From the NCBI GenBank assembly GCA_028532985.1, contig JANCIK010000005.1, forward strand, positions 2,982,501 to 3,046,500: 64,000 bases of DNA. The letters run 5' to 3'. Source of the DNA: Stropharia rugosoannulata. Its lineage: Eukaryota; Basidiomycota; Agaricomycetes; Agaricales; Strophariaceae. Numbering within the stretch: position 1 is the stretch's first letter; the number at the start of each line of letters is the position of its first letter. The position numbers and the translations under genes are program-made. Under the pieces are notes generated by a model. The model was given only the letters and a program-made list of their open reading frames with translations. It did no database searches and had not been told where the DNA came from. Positions 59,508 through 64,000 of this stretch are shown piece after piece.

Positions 59508-60868
59508 TCAATCAGTCGTATCTGTTCTGCCTAGCGATGGCATCGAGTAGTTTTTTGCCTCGGTGTCCGCAGCCTTTGCTTCAATGTCAATGTCGGATGC
59601 TCCGTCTACGGTGGCAACCATGGTTTTTGAATGTATGCCTTTACTAACCATAGCCATGCTATTTTTCTTCCGGTTTGCTAGCTCTATGTCCACTCGATAT
59701 GAATCGTCTGTTGTCCGGACCCGGTTTGTTTGTACAGAGATAACTGCAGGGCGGCCTTTCGAATTTCCGTCCGATGCCATATGTGTTGTCGATATTTCTG
59801 ATTCCCGTAGTAGGCCTGACTTCGTCCGTCTGTAGACGCGGCAAGCCATAATGTTGACTAAAACAATGTTGAGAGTTGCAAACATAGTCCGCATAGGTAC
59901 GGGAACGCTCTGGTCGAAGGCGAAAATGACGGTGATTAAGCTTGAAACGAGTGTGACCCTTTCAAAGACTCAGAGTCAAGGCAAGTACAAGACTGATGCA
60001 TTACTCACAAATAATACTTTTGTCCATCCAGCAGCAATCCCCTAGTAAATGTGGGAAGGTATTGTCCTAGCAAAGCGACTCTCCAGCCTTCTTTAAATCC
60101 TTGGGCGTGCGCATTCTGGACCAGGCGCCATGAAATCGCGGCAAAAACCAGCGTGTCGTGAACCAAAGGCGCCGTTACAGCCGCGTACGCTGTGTTGGGG
60201 ACGTTGACGTCTTCGCAATATTTTGTGCTCGCGATGTCTCCTCCCGTTGCGCCAATGGGGATAAATAATGTGCACGCTAGGAGTCCGAGCCACAGTACGA
60301 AGAAAAATGCCACAACGAGGGGATTTCGGTTGTAGATGGCCTTGACGCGCAGGAAAAAGAGTAAGGCGCTGAAACCAAGTGACACTGGGTACCACGCATC
60401 CGTAATCTTTTCAAACGCTGCACAGTGTCCAGTGGGTGCGGCTGGTAACGTCAGTAATTGCTACACTTCTCTCTTAGAGCGCATAACTCACTTTCGAAGA
60501 TTGCAGAAGAGATAACGTATCCCATGGTACCGACCCTGTGATATGATCAGTGACGGATCGCGCGAGGGTCATAGTAAGGTACCTACCTCGAACCTATGTA
60601 CGCAACTGTACTCAGACTGATCCGCGACTTGAAAAGAATGTCGAACTCATTGAAGAGATTGTCCAAGATGTCCCAGACCAGTATCTGGTGGAACGCGAAG
60701 AAATCGGAAGTGAGCGGCGCCCATTTTCGTCTCCAGGTTTTGACTACTTACCCCCAAAGCCGCGACCGTAATGTATAGCGAGACCGATGTCTGGTAAGCC
60801 GCCGTTGGGTCAAGGAACGCGAGTGGGGTATCCGGGTTCGGTAACGGTGACACAGTAGGGTCGGACAT
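59508..60868 (-). CDS. Uncharacterised multi-pass membrane protein, copy A
   Basis: Five exons, 60868-60752, 60684-60587, 60535-60492, 60441-60009 and 59958-59508, give 380 aa from MSDPTVSPLPNP. An in-frame ATG at 60904 would add 12 residues. Hydrophobic helices include VSLYITVAALGILVWDILDN, VSLGFSALLFFLRV, PLVVAFFFVLWLGLLACTLF, APLVHDTLVFAAISWRL and VTLVSSLITVIFAF, then MFATLNIVLVNIMACRVYRR. A polar tail of about 100 residues follows. The layout (seven helices, polar C-terminal tail) is typical of mushroom-specific membrane families, but I know no function. A close paralogue lies 2.3 kb upstream on the same strand, so the two are likely a tandem duplication. Confidence 0.75.
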
Positions 60869-63206
60869 AGCGATCTGGCTTGAGGGGAACCTGACTTCGC
60901 CCATTAAGTATCAGTATGTAACCTGTTATTTATAGAGCGAGAGAACATCATCAAACGACAGCGTGGACTCTAAGATTCGTAGAACCACGATGTATACCTT
61001 GTCGGTCTTGAGAACACGGACTCTATTTCCATAACTCGCTTCCTATCTATGCATCAGCGAGTTCGCTTCACTATGGCATCTACTGTCCTGTGAATGTTGA
61101 ACCCTGATGGATTAACTTTCGAGTGCATGTAAGAGACTAGTGTTATCAGCTGCTCCAAAAAATTCGTTGTTTTATTGAAAACATACTATGTAATACTCGG
61201 AGAGCGTTGGCGTGCCACAATTTCACCTGACATTGTGGTAGATACTCCAACAAATATAACTACAAGCGTCGGTAGGACGTATTCTATTTATAGTCATCCC
61301 CGTTTGCGGGCCTCTGAAGGCACGCCACTCCAGAAACCTCGCTAGAACTGCGCTTACCTCGCGGCGCATCAGTACTCAGAAAATGATAGTCCCCACGGAG
61401 GACTGTGGTTGAGCAGGTCTGCGTCCGCAATGTACATATCATAAAAAAAATTGGTTCACTGTTAAACGTTTACTCTAGGCTTCAAACCCAACGAATTGAG
61501 CGCTCTCATTTTAGGTGAGCTAGTTAGCAGTAGATCTACTACCGCGCGCTACAGGGCGATATGATAGTCTATGGTTGGCAAATTGTAAAGGGCATGTCAT
61601 GTAGCGTGGCATATCAGCCAATACTCCGAATACTTGTTGTATATGCCGGCTACGAAACTCGCGGTAGCTATATATCCTTGATAAGCTCATTAGCGGTTAT
61701 AAGCTTGCAGCAAGGATTGAATGAACTAGAGGGAATAACTACTAGCGCTTGGCAGGTAATATTCTTACAGACTATGGTAGATGCAAAACAAAGTTCCACA
61801 GTTCCAGGACTTACAGAATTATTGTTAGTGTTAAAGAGTATCTTCAGCTCATTCGACTCAAAGATGTTGTCCTTCTCCTGATCTTTGCTCGTGTCTATCG
61901 AATTCATCGTGTACACTATGCCCAAATTGTGCCACTTCAGAATGTTGCAACCACTACCACTGCCATCCACGTGCCGCTCCGATGCCGATCCCACCGGAGT
62001 TCGAACTTCCCATTCGACTGCAACGCGTTGAAATTTACCTCTTGTCCCCGCCCATACTTTGTGTCCTACATATTTGACTCATGCCCACTTGGAATGACAC
62101 CATAATCTCGAAGGCAGAAACAGGTATTAAAGCACTCTCGACAGTCACCGGCGCTCCTTCTTGGTCACTGAAATAAGTTGCTTTACATGTCTATTTCTTG
62201 ATGGACGATTGACATGGCATCCTCGGGTGCCTATGTATGTTTCTCTTACCAATGTCATTGCGCATTACCACGGCCCTTCCATGTGCGGTATACATACCTC
62301 GAGCGTGTACAGGCGCATACATACATCCGTGAGCGAATAAGCATTCAACCGAGTACCTTTCTGATGGCCCCCTTCCTTCACTACATGTGCCGTAGATAAG
62401 GGCAAGTTGGAAAAAGGCCTGGAACGGAGCCGGACAAGCAAGCGACGGCAGTTCGATAAATCATTCTATGGCTCTAACTTCTCACCTGTTCTCATGGCTT
62501 CTTTGCGTTGTCGTACTCGAGCCTCTCGGTTAGTGTTATATCTACGGAAAATATGTCTGATTTTCTACGAATGCACCTTTCCACCATCTCTGAACAGAAC
62601 AGCGTCGGTCGAAAGCGTGCGAGGGCTTCTTTATTTCATGTCTGATTGCTGTCTTTTGATGTCTTGATTATGCTCAACTCCCCCTGGCATCAGCAGAAAT
62701 CTGCACATCTCAAGGCATGAGTCCCTGGTTATTCTCTTGTGCTTACACATAGTAAAGGTCAGAAGCAGGTGACATACACGATGATCACAGAACGCAAATA
62801 CTGCGTTTGATCAGCGTTATGGCCGTTAGGTACGAATCACGCCAGTATTCGGGGGAATGCAACCCATGGGAAGCGACTGTCGGTATTGCGCAACTCTGCT
62901 GACATAGTTTCCGTCTAACGGGTGATCAAAACGACCACATTACGACGGTCGATGATTTGTGTACATTCGTGGAAAAAACTCGGAGTCTGCAAGAGGTGGT
63001 ACATGTCGCCTAACACGCCCCAGCGACAGGGCGGCACAGTCGATAACCAAGGTCTAACATGCTACTTACTTGTCTGACAGCTCTAATCATCAATTCGATA
63101 TCAGCATTCAGTGGCATTCAAGATTCTCCAAATAATGATATTGTCAATAAAAAGAATGTAGGATCGGTACAAGGTAAATACTACAATACATGCCAGTGGT
63201 ATCTAA
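60869..63206. other. Intergenic stretch between the two paralogues
   Basis: About 2.3 kb. Scattered open frames at 61.5-62.1 and 62.4-62.7 kb lack motifs and splice partners. I see no further membrane-protein relic, RNA gene or repeat array. Confidence 0.4.
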
Positions 63207-64000
63207 CTATCTGTTTTCTGAGTATTTCGCATATTCCGATTTTTCCATCGTATCCTCCATACGGTATGAATCTGAGTTGGACAGAGAGTTGTTAACTGTG
63301 GGAGAGGCTACTTTTCGGTTGGCTAATTCTATATCAACAAGATAGGAAGGTTCATCGGTTGTCCTGACTCGATTGGTCTGTATAGAGATGACGGGAGCGC
63401 CACGCATGCTCTTGCCTATTGAGCTGGCATCTAGTTCTCTAAACACACCGGCTTTCGTTCTCCGATATACCCGGCATGCCATGATATTGACAAGAACGAT
63501 GTTCGGTGTAGCGCACATCGACCTAAGAGGAACCGGAACGGATTGGTCGAAGGCCATGACTACAGTCACCAAGCTGGAAACCAAAGTAACTCTGTGAAGC
63601 GATTAGAAGAAGTCCCGACGTGCGCGACATGCATGCTGCGTGCTTACAAATAATAGCGCTGGCCATCTAACAGTAGACCGCGCGTGAAGTGAGGCAGGTA
63701 TTTACCCCACACAGCGACCTTGAGGCCCTCTTTTGTATCGACATGCGCATTCTGCACGAGCCGCCATGAGATGGCAATGAAGACTAGGGTGTCATGAACC
63801 AAGGGAGCAATGATGGCGGCGTAGGCTGTGTTCGGCACGAAGGCGTCCTGGCAGTACTTCGAATCGCCAATGTTCGTGCCCTGCACACCAATGGGAATGA
63901 ATAACGTGCATGCGAGTAGACCGAGCCATAGAACGAAGAAAGCGCCAACGACGAGAGGCTTGCGGTTGTAGATCGCTGCTACACGGAAGAAGAAGAGAAG
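63207..64000 (-). CDS. Uncharacterised multi-pass membrane protein, copy B (5' end missing)
   Basis: Paralogue of copy A cut by the window end. The last exon 63591-63207 and an upstream exon from 63658 to beyond 64000 join in phase (TT to A, giving YYL-VTLVSSLVTVVMAF). Shared blocks are PLVVGAFFVLWLGLLACTLF, PNTAYAAIIAPLVHDTLVF, FTRGLLLDGQRYYL, NIVLVNIMACRVYRRTK and SIQTNRVRTTDE. The intron before the last exon sits at the same place as in copy A. Its C-terminal tail is shorter and different in sequence after the IELANRK block. Five-prime exons lie outside the window. Confidence 0.75.

Noticed and set aside
1..64000. CRISPR array or prokaryotic operon features
   Set aside because: No regularly spaced repeats; intron-rich genes show this is eukaryotic nuclear DNA.

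Overview
The window looks like nuclear DNA of an Agaricomycete (a mushroom-forming basidiomycete). The genes are cut by many short introns of about 45-80 bases. The protein families point the same way: an AA14 copper LPMO, a laccase, a DUF1996 secreted protein, DUF6534-type membrane proteins and Armillaria-type halogenases. I rebuilt most multi-exon models by hand from splice consensus, reading phase and family motifs; each one described as closing sums to a whole number of codons.

Left part (1-15 kb): a mobile-element-like coding remnant at the left edge, then three flavin-dependent halogenase genes on the + strand (2596-4762, 6295-8395, 13005-14944). All three keep the GxGxxG, KxGA, WxWxIP and FxxPxxSxG signatures, a tiny first coding exon and a TATA-like box about 60 bases before the ATG. 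A minus-strand PX-domain gene with an apparent one-base frameshift lies between copies 2 and 3. No polyketide synthase, terpene cyclase or other scaffold enzyme lies nearby, so the substrate presumably comes from elsewhere or is diffusible.

Middle (17-30 kb): a secreted AA14 LPMO, a tandem GFA/Mss4-like zinc protein on the minus strand with an 819-bp terminal-inverted-repeat element just upstream, a Ser/Pro-rich protein, a SET/MYND (SMYD-type) methyltransferase and a 14-exon laccase whose type-1 copper motif sits on a 21-base exon as HPIHLHG. AA14 and laccase suggest plant-biomass or lignin-related secretion.

Core (30-48 kb): the complete adenylate cyclase (RA, LRR, PP2C-like, cyclase) of cAMP signalling, two low-complexity proteins of unknown function, a flavin monooxygenase with 13 exons, an intron-containing tRNA-Lys(UUU), and a divergent pair of probable mitochondrial genes (ABHD11-like hydrolase and ICT1-type peptidyl-tRNA hydrolase) sharing a 152-base promoter.

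Right part (48-64 kb): a long gene-poor stretch, a secreted DUF1996 protein that needs a 2-base microexon and a GC-AG intron to read through, a DUF6534 membrane protein, a hypothetical protein, and two paralogous multi-pass membrane proteins on the minus strand, the second cut by the window end.
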